Shown here piece after piece: positions 7,660-15,168 of a DNA stretch of 35,043 bases. Within the stretch, counting starts at the first letter, position 1, and each line of letters begins with the position of its first letter. Source of the DNA: CAYFVR01 sp046541515 (GTDB lineage: Bacteria; Desulfobacterota; Desulfobacteria; Desulfobacterales; Desulfococcaceae); the NCBI GenBank assembly GCA_046541515.1, contig JBKHDD010000030.1, positions 1-35,043 of the forward strand, read 5' to 3'. Under the pieces are notes generated by a model that had not been told where the DNA came from, did no database searches, and saw only the letters and a list, made by a program, of their open reading frames with translations. Made by a program: the position numbers and the translations under genes.

Positions 7660-8673
7660 TCAGGCCGAAATCCGGACCGGTTCTTCCGCTTCCCGCGCCA
7701 GCACCCGGGCCTCGAATTCCGCGATCCGCTCCAGCGCCTCCGCTTCGGAGGCGATTCGGGTGATGGATTCGCGAAACCGCGCGGCGTGGGGCAGCCCTCG
7801 GGCGAACCAGCCGAGCCGGCTCCGCATGATCCGACTGCCGTGTTCCTCGCCGATATGGGCGATGGACTCCCGCAGATAGCGGCGCATGACCGCGAACCGC
7901 ACGGCGGGGCCGGCGGGTTCCGGTTCCCGCCCGGCCAGCCGGTCCCGAATCTGCCCGAACAGCCAAGGCCGTCCGATGGCCGCGCGGCCGACCATCACCA
8001 GATCGCAACCGGTTTCCGCCCGCATCCGCGCGGCGTCTTCGGAATCGATCACGTCGCCGTTGCCGATGACCGGAATGTCCACGGCCTCCCGGACGCGGGC
8101 GATGATCGACCAGTCGGAATGGCCGCTGAAGCCCTGTTTCGCCGTGCGGGGATGGACCGCGATGGCGTCCACGCCGCTATCCTGGGCGATCCGGGCCAGT
8201 TCCAGCGCCTGCCGCCCGGAAGCGTCCCACCCGGAGCGGATTTTAATGGTCAAGGGGATGGAGACGGCGTCGCGAACGGCCCGAAGAATCGCCGCGCTTC
8301 GCGGAAGATCGCGCATCAGCGCCGACCCGGCCCCGGTCCGGAGGATTTTTCGCACGGAACAGCCAAAATTGACGTCCAGGATGTCCGCCCCCGCGGCCTG
8401 GGCCTGGCGGGCGCCTTCGGCCATGACGTCCGGCTCGGCGCCGAAAATTTGCAGGGCCAGCGGGCCTTCGTCGGGATGGCGGGCCATCAGGTTGCGGGTT
8501 TTGGGGGATTCGTGGACCAGACCGTTGGCGCTGACCATTTCGGAGTAGACCAGGCCGCAACCCGCCTCCCGAGCCAGCAGCCGGAAGGGAAGGTTGGTGA
8601 TGCCCGCCAGCGGCGCAAGCGCCGCGGGCGCGTCCACCAACACGTTCCCGATGTTCGCCGGAGCAAGGGCCAC
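7660..8673 (-). CDS. dusB: tRNA-dihydrouridine synthase, DusB type
   Basis: FMN-dependent enzyme of 337 residues that reduces uridine to dihydrouridine in tRNA. The TIM barrel begins with LAPLAGITNLPFRLLAREAG (residues 19-38), followed by LALQIFGAEPDVM. The catalytic cysteine is C105 in DVNFGCSVRKI. Then come KIRSGWD, AIAVHPRTAKQGFSG and the phosphate-binding IGNGDVIDSEDA and DLVMVGRAAIGRPWLF, then a helical C-terminal domain. The residue after the catalytic Cys is usually Pro and is Ser here; the Cys is kept. The start is GTG at 8673 with AAGGAT upstream. It begins 4 nt after the stop of the gene at 8678-9025, so the two form an operon. Confidence 0.95.
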   Translation of the reverse strand: MALAPANIGNVLVDAPAALAPLAGITNLPFRLLAREAGCGLVYSEMVSANGLVHESPKTRNLMARHPDEGPLALQIFGAEPDVMAEGARQAQAAGADILDVNFGCSVRKILRTGAGSALMRDLPRSAAILRAVRDAVSIPLTIKIRSGWDASGRQALELARIAQDSGVDAIAVHPRTAKQGFSGHSDWSIIARVREAVDIPVIGNGDVIDSEDAARMRAETGCDLVMVGRAAIGRPWLFGQIRDRLAGREPEPAGPAVRFAVMRRYLRESIAHIGEEHGSRIMRSRLGWFARGLPHAARFRESITRIASEAEALERIAEFEARVLAREAEEPVRISA

Positions 8674-8677
8674 TTCG

Positions 8678-9025
8678 TCAATCCTTTTTCCGTCCGGCCA
8701 GAGAAATCACCTTTCCCTTGGGCGCTTCTTCGTCTTCGGCGTCCGGTTCGGACGATTCCTCCCGGGGTTCGGCGTCCTTCGTCTCCGTCGCCGCCGGAGA
8801 TTCCACCAGTTCCAGCCGCATCCGCGTGCCGTTCATGGTGAATTCATCCCCGTTGATGTAGGCGTTTCGGAGAATCCAGGTGACCGGCTGTGGCGGAATC
8901 TGAAGCAGCAGCAAATCCACGTGATACCAATCCGGTTTGGCGTCGGCCTGGATATCCTCGATCCGGGCGAATCCGACGGGGTTGTCTTCCATATAAATCA
9001 GGACAATATCTTTTTCCTGGGCCAT
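8678..9025 (-). CDS. Conserved hypothetical protein (115 aa) upstream of dusB
   Basis: Soluble protein of 115 residues. The first 75 residues look folded and conserved (IYMEDNPVGFARIEDIQAD, WYHVDLLLLQIPPQPVTWIL, YINGDEFTMNGTRMRLE); the last 40 are an acidic, probably disordered tail ending in KGKVISLAGRKKD. I recall similar proteins from sulfate-reducing deltaproteobacteria, but no function. There is no signal peptide or membrane segment. The start ATG at 9025 has only a distant GAAGGG upstream. It is the first gene of a two-gene unit with dusB. Confidence 0.8.
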   Translation of the reverse strand: MAQEKDIVLIYMEDNPVGFARIEDIQADAKPDWYHVDLLLLQIPPQPVTWILRNAYINGDEFTMNGTRMRLELVESPAATETKDAEPREESSEPDAEDEEAPKGKVISLAGRKKD

Positions 9026-9090
9026 ATCGCGATCGTTTTCCCTTCTGAAGTTCGAAATGGGCGCCGGACGGGCGCCGGGATGAAAAAGTC

Positions 9091-9119
9091 AGTATGCCAC
9101 AAGCCGAAGAGGTTGTACA
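9091..9119 (-). promoter_or_regulatory. Possible sigma-70 promoter for the 9025 gene and dusB
   Basis: On the minus strand TGTACA (9119-9114), a 17-nt spacer and CATACT (9096-9091) give 4/6 matches at each box. It lies about 65 nt before the start codon. Weak by itself; supported only by position. Confidence 0.35.
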
Positions 9120-9415
9120 GCCGTGCGATTTTGCCTTGCATAACCCGATGGCTCCGCGTAATAGTAAGATTCAATGGCCCCATTGGCGCGGGGAAACCCG
9201 AACGACGCACCCCCGTTCCCCGCGTCCGCGCCGACCGCGCCCGCCTCGCACTTTGGCCCGACGGCCGCGTCGCCGCGGTCGCCCCTCCGTTGGCGAGTTG
9301 CCCGCCCGACGTTTTTCCCAAAATGGACCGGCCCCGGGGAAAGAACGGCTGATTCGATCCATTTCCCGATTCTTCCGGCCCGTTCCGACCGCCGAAATGC
9401 CCGTCCATACAGTCT

Positions 9416-9445
9416 TTGCTTGATGTTTTTGAATATCTGTAATAT
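9416..9445 (+). promoter_or_regulatory. Possible promoter upstream of the 9601 lipoprotein gene
   Basis: TTGCTT (9416-9421), an 18-nt spacer and TAATAT (9440-9445) lie in the AT-rich patch, about 155 nt before the start codon. Each box matches the consensus at 4 of 6 positions. Confidence 0.35.
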
Positions 9446-9600
9446 GGGAAGCAATTTAAGAATTGTATGATGGCCTCGCCCGCGCTTTGGCGCTTTTCAG
9501 ACACCGCATCGCAAGCAATGACAAGGCCTTTTTTTTGCCCCCGCGGTGGGGGGCCGGTCTTCCTTCCACACGGTTTCGAACGAAAACAGGAGGTGACGGG

Positions 9601-10902
9601 ATGGCACGAAGTTGGCGTACGCTTTTCCTTCTCGGATGGATCGGCCTGATTCTGGCTAGCTGCGCCGGGCAATCCCCATCGCCCGCGGACCCCGCGACGG
9701 GAGCGGGGGCCTCCGGGCCCGCCTCCGATACGGCGGACGGCCCTCCTCTGGAAGGCGCGACGCCCGACGACTTCACCGTTGATCCCGAATCCCTCGAATT
9801 CGGACAGTATTTCGAAGAATTCGTGGACAACTTCCTGGTCATCATGGACGCCTCCGGCTCCAAATTTCTCCCCCATCAGCAGCAGATCAAGCTGAAGGTC
9901 GCCAAGGACATCACCCGGCGATTCAACCAGAAAACGCCCGACCGACCGCTCTTCGGGGGCTTGCGCCGATACGGATGGGAGGCGGGGGCCTTCACCACCC
10001 CCACCGAACTGCTGTATGGGATGACCCGGTACAACCGGGCCGATTTTGCCGAGGCCATCGAAATCGTCCGGTGGGCGGGCGGAAAAAGCCCCCTGGCCCT
10101 GACCATCGACGAGGCCGGCGACGACCTTTCCCTGGCGCCCCAGGATGAATACCTGGCGCTGGTCATCGTCAGCGACGGCAAAATTCTCAAGGACGATCCC
10201 AACCCGGTCTTGGCGGCCCGGAGAATCAAGGAACGATTCGGCGACCGCATCTGCATCTACACCGTCGCCGTGGGCGACGATCTGCCCTTCGACGCGCCGG
10301 ACGCGCCGGTTCAGCGCTACCACGAAAAATTCAAGCTGCTGCGCGACATCGCCAAGGAAGGCAAGTGCGGCTACATGGTCACCGCCGACAATTTGGCGCC
10401 CGACGACGCCATGACGAGCTTCGCCGACGACGTTTTCACCCGGCGGCGGGCCTTGGCCGACCAGCTCGACGAGGGCGTCTGCCCCGACGAAGACGGCGAC
10501 GGCGTCTGCGACGACGTGGACAAGTGCCCGGGCACGCCCAAGGGCGCCAAGGTGGACGAAGACGGTTGCTGGATCCTCGGCAAGGTGCAGTTCGACCTGA
10601 ACAAATGGAACATCAAGCCGGAATACTTCGAAATGCTCGACGACATCGCCCGGGTGCTGGTGCTCAACCCGGATGTCCGTCTGGCGGTTCAGGGACACAC
10701 CTGCACCATCTGGACCGAAGACTACAACATGAAGCTCTCCCACTGGCGGGCCATGTCGGTGGCGTCCTACCTGATCGACAAGGGCGCCCGACCCGATCAG
10801 CTCGCGGTCGAGGGATACGGCTTCCACCGGCCCTTCGCCTCCAACCAGACCGAAGAGGGACGGATCCTCAACCGCCGGGCCGAGTTCAAGCGGATCCGGT
10901 AG
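9601..10902 (+). CDS. Lipoprotein with VWA, thrombospondin-3 repeat and OmpA-like domains
   Basis: Predicted outer-membrane or periplasmic lipoprotein of 433 residues. Lipobox LASC gives lipidated C21. A Pro/Ala-rich linker leads to a von Willebrand A-type domain (about 76-285) with the metal-site motif DASGS (D83, S85, S87). Next comes a calcium-binding thrombospondin-3 type repeat (CPDEDGDGVCDDVDKCPG, 294-311) and an OmpA-C peptidoglycan-binding domain (about 325-433). In this last domain the usual GHTD motif is GHTC (C368), so the aspartate that holds diaminopimelate is missing, while the partner arginine R383 remains. The start has the strong site GGAGGTGACGGG. It is a paralogue of the protein at 15169-16524. 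Confidence 0.92.
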   Translation: MARSWRTLFLLGWIGLILASCAGQSPSPADPATGAGASGPASDTADGPPLEGATPDDFTVDPESLEFGQYFEEFVDNFLVIMDASGSKFLPHQQQIKLKVAKDITRRFNQKTPDRPLFGGLRRYGWEAGAFTTPTELLYGMTRYNRADFAEAIEIVRWAGGKSPLALTIDEAGDDLSLAPQDEYLALVIVSDGKILKDDPNPVLAARRIKERFGDRICIYTVAVGDDLPFDAPDAPVQRYHEKFKLLRDIAKEGKCGYMVTADNLAPDDAMTSFADDVFTRRRALADQLDEGVCPDEDGDGVCDDVDKCPGTPKGAKVDEDGCWILGKVQFDLNKWNIKPEYFEMLDDIARVLVLNPDVRLAVQGHTCTIWTEDYNMKLSHWRAMSVASYLIDKGARPDQLAVEGYGFHRPFASNQTEEGRILNRRAEFKRIR

Positions 10903-10904
10903 GC

Positions 10905-10941
10905 GGCGCGCGCCGGGGCGGTCCGTCCGTCCCGGCGCGCC
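10905..10941 (+). other. GC-rich hairpin just ahead of the asmA ribosome site
   Basis: The arm CCCGGCGCGCC (10931-10941) pairs with 10905-10917, with a 2-nt bulge. There is no T-tract, so it is not a simple terminator. It lies between the OmpA lipoprotein gene and the asmA gene and abuts the latter's GGAG, so it could damp read-through or translation. Confidence 0.45.
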
Positions 10942-10951
10942 GGAGTGGGAC

Positions 10952-13795
10952 ATGAGCCGATTCCTCAAATGGACCATCATCGCCGGAGGAAGCCTGGCCG
11001 CCGCCCTGGTGCTGGCCGTTCTCCTGCTGCCGTCGATGATCGAGGTGGAACGCTACCGCCCCCTCATCGAACGGGAACTTTCCCAGGCCCTGGGCCGACC
11101 GGTCCGGCTGACCGGCGGGCTGGAGCTTTCGATCTTTCCCTGGATCGGCGTGGAAACCGGTCCGGTTTCGGTGGAAAACCCGGCGGGGTTTGGCGAACCG
11201 CGCCTCGTCTCGATGGAGGCCGTGGAAATCCGGGTGGCGGTCCCGCCCCTTCTGCGCAGGGCCGTGGAGGTGAATCGGTTCGTCCTCCGCTCTCCGGAGA
11301 TCACCCTGGAGCGAACGGCCGAAGGCCGGGCCAACTGGGAGAACATCGGCCCGGCAGAAGCGACGCCGCCGCCGTCGGAACACGCCGCCCAAACGGAAGC
11401 GCCCGAATCCGACGCGTCCGAGCCGCAATCCGCCCCGGACGGCCCCGGCGACGGCCCGGCCATTTCCGACCTTACCGTGGAAGAGCTGGCCATCGCCGAC
11501 GGGAAGCTGGTCTGGATCGACGCGGCCGCAGGCGAGCGACGGGAGGTGTCCGATCTGAATCTGCGGGTCGAAAACCTCTCCTTCGACCAGGCCATTTCCC
11601 TGAACGTTTCCGCCCGGCTGGACGGCCATCCGGTGGAGATGAACGGCGAGGTCGGCCCCCTGGGCAATCCGCCGGGGACCGGAACCACGCCCTTTTCCCT
11701 GGCCGTCAAGGCCCTGGACGAAATCCGGGCGGAGATTTCCGGCGACGTCGCCGACCCGACCGCCGCGACGCCCGCCGTCAATCTCACCGTTTCCGTGTCT
11801 CCCTTCTCTCCCCGCCAAGTCTTCGACCGGCTCTCTCTGGACTTTCCCGTTTCCACCGCCGATCCGGACGCGCTGGGGCGCGTGGGCCTCAAGGGCCAAT
11901 TCCAAGGCGGACCCGAAGCCTTCACCCTTTCCGACGGCGTGCTGGAATTGGACGACGCCCGGATTGTCTTCTCCGCCGCGCTGAAAGACCGCGATCCGCT
12001 CCATCTCGCCGCCGACGCGCAAGCCGACGCGTTGGACGTCACCCGGTACCTTCCGGCGGAATCGGCGGCCGACCCGACAACCGATTCTCCTCGGCAACCC
12101 CCCCCGTCCACGACCGATTCCGCCCCGACGCCGGATTTGTCGGCCTTGGAAGCGGCAATGCTCGACCTTTCCTTCAAAGCGGACCGTCTGACGTTGCCCG
12201 AGCTGCCCCTGACCGACGCGGGCATCCAGATTTCCGGAGAAAAGGGTCGCTTCGATCTCGACCTCTCCGCCCAACGGGATGGACGCCCCTTGACGCTGCG
12301 GGGAACCGTCGGCCCGGTGACGGCCGAGCGGATCGACCTGGACCTGACCGCCAACGCGCTGGATCTGGCCCGCGCCGCGGTGTCCGGCGCGCTTCGGAAC
12401 CCGACCGACGCCCCGACGCTGGACGCCTTAATCTCGGTGGAACCGTTCGACCCGCGCAAGCTGGCCGAGGCGGTCGGGGTTTCCTTTCCCGCGCAAACCG
12501 CCGATCCGGCGGCGCTGGGACGGCTCGGCTTCTCCGGCAAAGTTCGGGGCGGTCCGAAATCCCTGCGGGTGGATAACGGCGAACTGATCCTGGACGAAAC
12601 CACCGCCCAATTCCAAATGAACGCCGCCGCCTTCTCTCCGCCGAACCTCACCGTCAATCTGGGACTTGACCGGATCAATCTCGACCGATATCTTCCGCCA
12701 AGCCGGAAATCCGGCGCGGAATCCGCGGAGAAGAAAACCGAAGACGGATCGGACGCCCCTCCCGCCGCCATCGATTACGATCCGTTGCGCCGCATGCGAA
12801 TCGACGGGACGTTTCGGGCCGAAGCCCTCACGATTCGGGGGCTCGATTTGACCGGTATCCGGTTGAAAATTTTCGGGGAAGAGGGCATTTTCCGACTGGA
12901 CCCCTTGGACGTAAACCTGTATAGAGGGGCCATGTCGCTGGCCGGGCGGACCGACGTGAACGGCCCCGAACCGGCGTCCCGCGCCGATTTGTCGATTCGC
13001 GGAGTGGCGCTGGGACCCCTGTTGGCCGACGCCGGCGCCGGCGACCTGTTGAGCGGGAGGCTGAACGCATCGGCGAATTTCTCGGCCCAAGGCGACCAGC
13101 CGGACCGGATCACTCGGAGCCTGGACGGAACGGCCGATTTGCGGCTGTCCGACGGACGCGTCAAGGGACTGAACCTGGTCAACATGGCCCGCAACATCGA
13201 AACGGCTTTCCGGAGCGCCCGAGGCGAGGAAGCCGCCGCCGAAACCGGTACCGAATTTACGGAGCTGACCGCGGCGGCGACCGTGGAAAACGGGAGCGTC
13301 GCCATAAAAGAGGGCCGTCTGACCTCCCCGGTGCTGGAGGCGGACGCCGGCGGGAACCTGCATTTGGCGGAGCGGACGCTGGACATTCGCGTCACGCCCA
13401 CCTTTATTCAGCCGGTGGGCGGCCGGAACGCCGTGGCGGTGCCCGTGGTGATCGGCGGCACCTTCGACAAGCCCACCTATCGGCCCGACCTGGAGAACCT
13501 GATCCAGATCGATCCCCGGAAAACGGTGGACGCGATCCTGAAGGACCCGAAGAAGGGCGTCAAGGACCTGCTGAAGGAACAGGAAGAGCGAATCCGCTCC
13601 ATTCTGACGCCCGGCCGGGAGGAATCGCCGGCCGCCGAATCCGGTTCGCCCAAGGAGAACAGTTCTTCCTCCGAGCAAAACGGTTCTTCCGATGAACCAT
13701 CGGAGGAGGACGCCAAATCAAAGCAAGAAGACAAAAAACCGTCCGCCGAAGATGCGGTGCGCAACCTGTTGCGTTCACTGCCGCTGGGAAATTGA
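10952..13795 (+). CDS. AsmA family protein
   Basis: Protein of 947 residues with one N-terminal membrane anchor (about 7-27) and a long periplasmic part, the layout of AsmA-like proteins that form bridge-like lipid-transport structures between the membranes. Family features: IEVERYRPLIERELSQALGR and RLTGGLELSIFPWIGVETG at the start, and the closing pattern GTADLRLSDGRVKGLNLV near the C-terminus. An acidic low-complexity stretch (about 130-160) and two tandem similar units (each with FDPR..., TADPxALGR, GGP) are visible. The tail is rich in Ser, Glu and Lys. ATG at 10952 follows GGAG. It lies between OmpA-type genes, consistent with an envelope role. The gene symbol is withheld because several AsmA paralogues usually exist. 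Confidence 0.92.
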   Translation: MSRFLKWTIIAGGSLAAALVLAVLLLPSMIEVERYRPLIERELSQALGRPVRLTGGLELSIFPWIGVETGPVSVENPAGFGEPRLVSMEAVEIRVAVPPLLRRAVEVNRFVLRSPEITLERTAEGRANWENIGPAEATPPPSEHAAQTEAPESDASEPQSAPDGPGDGPAISDLTVEELAIADGKLVWIDAAAGERREVSDLNLRVENLSFDQAISLNVSARLDGHPVEMNGEVGPLGNPPGTGTTPFSLAVKALDEIRAEISGDVADPTAATPAVNLTVSVSPFSPRQVFDRLSLDFPVSTADPDALGRVGLKGQFQGGPEAFTLSDGVLELDDARIVFSAALKDRDPLHLAADAQADALDVTRYLPAESAADPTTDSPRQPPPSTTDSAPTPDLSALEAAMLDLSFKADRLTLPELPLTDAGIQISGEKGRFDLDLSAQRDGRPLTLRGTVGPVTAERIDLDLTANALDLARAAVSGALRNPTDAPTLDALISVEPFDPRKLAEAVGVSFPAQTADPAALGRLGFSGKVRGGPKSLRVDNGELILDETTAQFQMNAAAFSPPNLTVNLGLDRINLDRYLPPSRKSGAESAEKKTEDGSDAPPAAIDYDPLRRMRIDGTFRAEALTIRGLDLTGIRLKIFGEEGIFRLDPLDVNLYRGAMSLAGRTDVNGPEPASRADLSIRGVALGPLLADAGAGDLLSGRLNASANFSAQGDQPDRITRSLDGTADLRLSDGRVKGLNLVNMARNIETAFRSARGEEAAAETGTEFTELTAAATVENGSVAIKEGRLTSPVLEADAGGNLHLAERTLDIRVTPTFIQPVGGRNAVAVPVVIGGTFDKPTYRPDLENLIQIDPRKTVDAILKDPKKGVKDLLKEQEERIRSILTPGREESPAAESGSPKENSSSSEQNGSSDEPSEEDAKSKQEDKKPSAEDAVRNLLRSLPLGN

Positions 13796-13821
13796 AGCCG
13801 GATTCGCTCCGGCCAAACCTT

Positions 13822-13845
13822 TTGGATTCATGGTTGGATTCATGG
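13822..13845 (+). repeat. Perfect tandem duplication of a 12-mer
   Basis: TTGGATTCATGG occurs twice head to tail (13822-13833 and 13834-13845) between asmA and the next gene. Role unknown; it may be a replication slippage product. Confidence 0.8.
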
Positions 13846-13879
13846 AATGGGAAGGGGGTGGTGGCAAGCTTCGTTCCGG

Positions 13880-13907
13880 TTGTCTGGCAATCCTGATGGA
13901 AGATTAT
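13880..13907 (+). promoter_or_regulatory. Possible promoter for the OmpA gene at 13937
   Basis: TTGTCT (13880-13885), a 16-nt spacer and GATTAT (13902-13907), 30 nt before the start codon, with 4/6 matches in each box. The short leader makes it only a weak candidate. Confidence 0.3.
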
Positions 13908-13936
13908 TCGGGCTATCTGATTCAAGGAGGAAAAAG

Positions 13937-14923
13937 ATGAAAAAAATTATTACGCTTGCTTTGTGCTTCGGATTGCTGATGGCGGCGCCCGCGCTGGCCG
14001 TTAGCCTTTCTCCGGACGCGGCCGGCACCGTGCCGGTCAGCTACGCCGAGGTCATCGGCGGCGAAGTCGTCTACGGCGGCGTTCCGACCGCCTTCAGCCC
14101 CGACAGCCTGGACCGCATCCTGCGCGCCCACGGGCTGGAGTTGACCACCGACAAGGTGCCTTCCGTTCCTCACACCTACGCCCAGGTGAAGGGCGGCGAG
14201 ATCGTGTTTCACAAGAATCCCACCGCCTACAGCCCCAAGCAGTATCATAACATCTTCACCGCCTACGGGCTGACCCTCTCCGAGGAAACCGCCGAACGGA
14301 TGACCGGCCCCACAGGCCCGGTCAACTATTTCGAGATGAAGGGCGGCGAGATCATTTTCGGCAGCCAGCCCACCGCCTACAGCGGCGAAACCCTGAGCAT
14401 GATCTTGTCCGCCTACGAAAAGCCCATGGCCGAAACGGCCCAGGCGGAGCCGACCCCCGAGCCCACGCCGGAGCCCGAACCCGAGCCGGACGTGGTCATC
14501 GTTGAGCCCCAGCCCGCCGAAGAGCCCGAGCCCGGCTACGAGTGCCCGGGCACCCCGGCCGGCGCCAACATCGACGAGCGCGGCTGCTGGGTTCTGGAAG
14601 CCGACTACCTCTTCGATTTCGACAAGGCCGCGGTCAAACCCCAGTACTACGCCATGCTGGACGACGTCGCCAACGTGATGGAGCAGAACCCCGGCATGCG
14701 CCTGGAGCTGCAGGGCCATACCGACAGCATCGGCACCGAGGCCTACAACATGGATCTGTCCCGCCGCCGCGCCAACGCCGTGCGGGATTATCTGGTCCGC
14801 CAGGGCATCTCCTCCGGCCGCCTTTCCACGGTCGGCTACGGCGAAACCCGCCCGGTGGCCACCAACGCCACCCCCGAGGGTCGCCAGCAAAACCGACGGG
14901 TGGAGCTGAACCCGATCTGGTAA
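13937..14923 (+). CDS. Secreted OmpA-C domain protein with three N-terminal repeats
   Basis: Exported protein of 328 residues. The signal peptide (about 1-22) ends APALA. Three units of about 38 residues follow (33-70, 77-114, 128-164), each with Y-A/F-x3-GGE-I/V-hydrophobic, PTA(F/Y)S and a closing (I)L-x-A(H/Y)GL-like helix; I do not recognise this domain. A Pro-Glu linker (171-199) leads to a thrombospondin-3-like cysteine pair (C203, C217) and a complete OmpA-C domain with GHTDSIG (D263) and RRRAN (R278), so peptidoglycan binding is probably intact. The start has the excellent site AAGGAGG. A strong terminator follows the gene. Probably abundant structural envelope protein, by analogy with OmpA; this is inference. 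Confidence 0.93.
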   Translation: MKKIITLALCFGLLMAAPALAVSLSPDAAGTVPVSYAEVIGGEVVYGGVPTAFSPDSLDRILRAHGLELTTDKVPSVPHTYAQVKGGEIVFHKNPTAYSPKQYHNIFTAYGLTLSEETAERMTGPTGPVNYFEMKGGEIIFGSQPTAYSGETLSMILSAYEKPMAETAQAEPTPEPTPEPEPEPDVVIVEPQPAEEPEPGYECPGTPAGANIDERGCWVLEADYLFDFDKAAVKPQYYAMLDDVANVMEQNPGMRLELQGHTDSIGTEAYNMDLSRRRANAVRDYLVRQGISSGRLSTVGYGETRPVATNATPEGRQQNRRVELNPIW

Positions 14924-14957
14924 CGGGCCCGACGCGGCGCCCGATGTAGCTTCCCCA

Positions 14958-14999
14958 TGCCTCCCCGGGACGGAACTCCGTTCCGGGGAGGCATTTTTT
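14958..14999 (+). terminator. Strong Rho-independent terminator after the OmpA gene
   Basis: Outer stem TGCCTCCCCGG (14958-14968) with 14983-14993, inner stem ACGGA (14970-14974) with 14977-14981, then six T (14994-14999). It lies 35 nt after the stop codon and separates this gene from the next VWA/OmpA gene. Confidence 0.92.
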
Positions 15000-15168
15000 G
15001 ATTGAAGGACCCTTTTGACGAATGGCGGACGCCCCGGAGCGATCTCGCCGCTCCGCCGCTTTTCCCGGCCGCCCTTGTCGGCGCCCCCGGACGCCCCGCG
15101 CTCCCGCCCGACGCCTCGGAAGAACCCTTCCGCGAACCGAATTCCCAACCTTAGAAAGGAGACGGATC

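Larger units (their letters stand above)
9026..9600. other. Divergent intergenic region, 575 nt
   Basis: It separates the minus-strand dusB unit from the plus-strand VWA/OmpA gene and should hold both promoters. An AT-rich patch lies at about 9415-9475 in otherwise GC-rich DNA. Open frames exist on both strands but are Arg/Pro-rich and look like chance coding. No RNA gene was recognised. Confidence 0.55.

Noticed and set aside
9089..9454. A 121-codon minus-strand frame in the divergent intergenic region
   Set aside because: No recognisable motif, no good ribosome site, Arg/Gly-biased; more likely non-coding.
9530..9560. T-run next to a GC palindrome as a terminator
   Set aside because: The T-run precedes the palindrome on the plus strand and gives an A-run after it on the minus strand, so neither direction makes a proper terminator.
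8998..10980. A 660-codon minus-strand open frame
   Set aside because: Antisense to the VWA/OmpA lipoprotein, no motifs; explained by codon bias.
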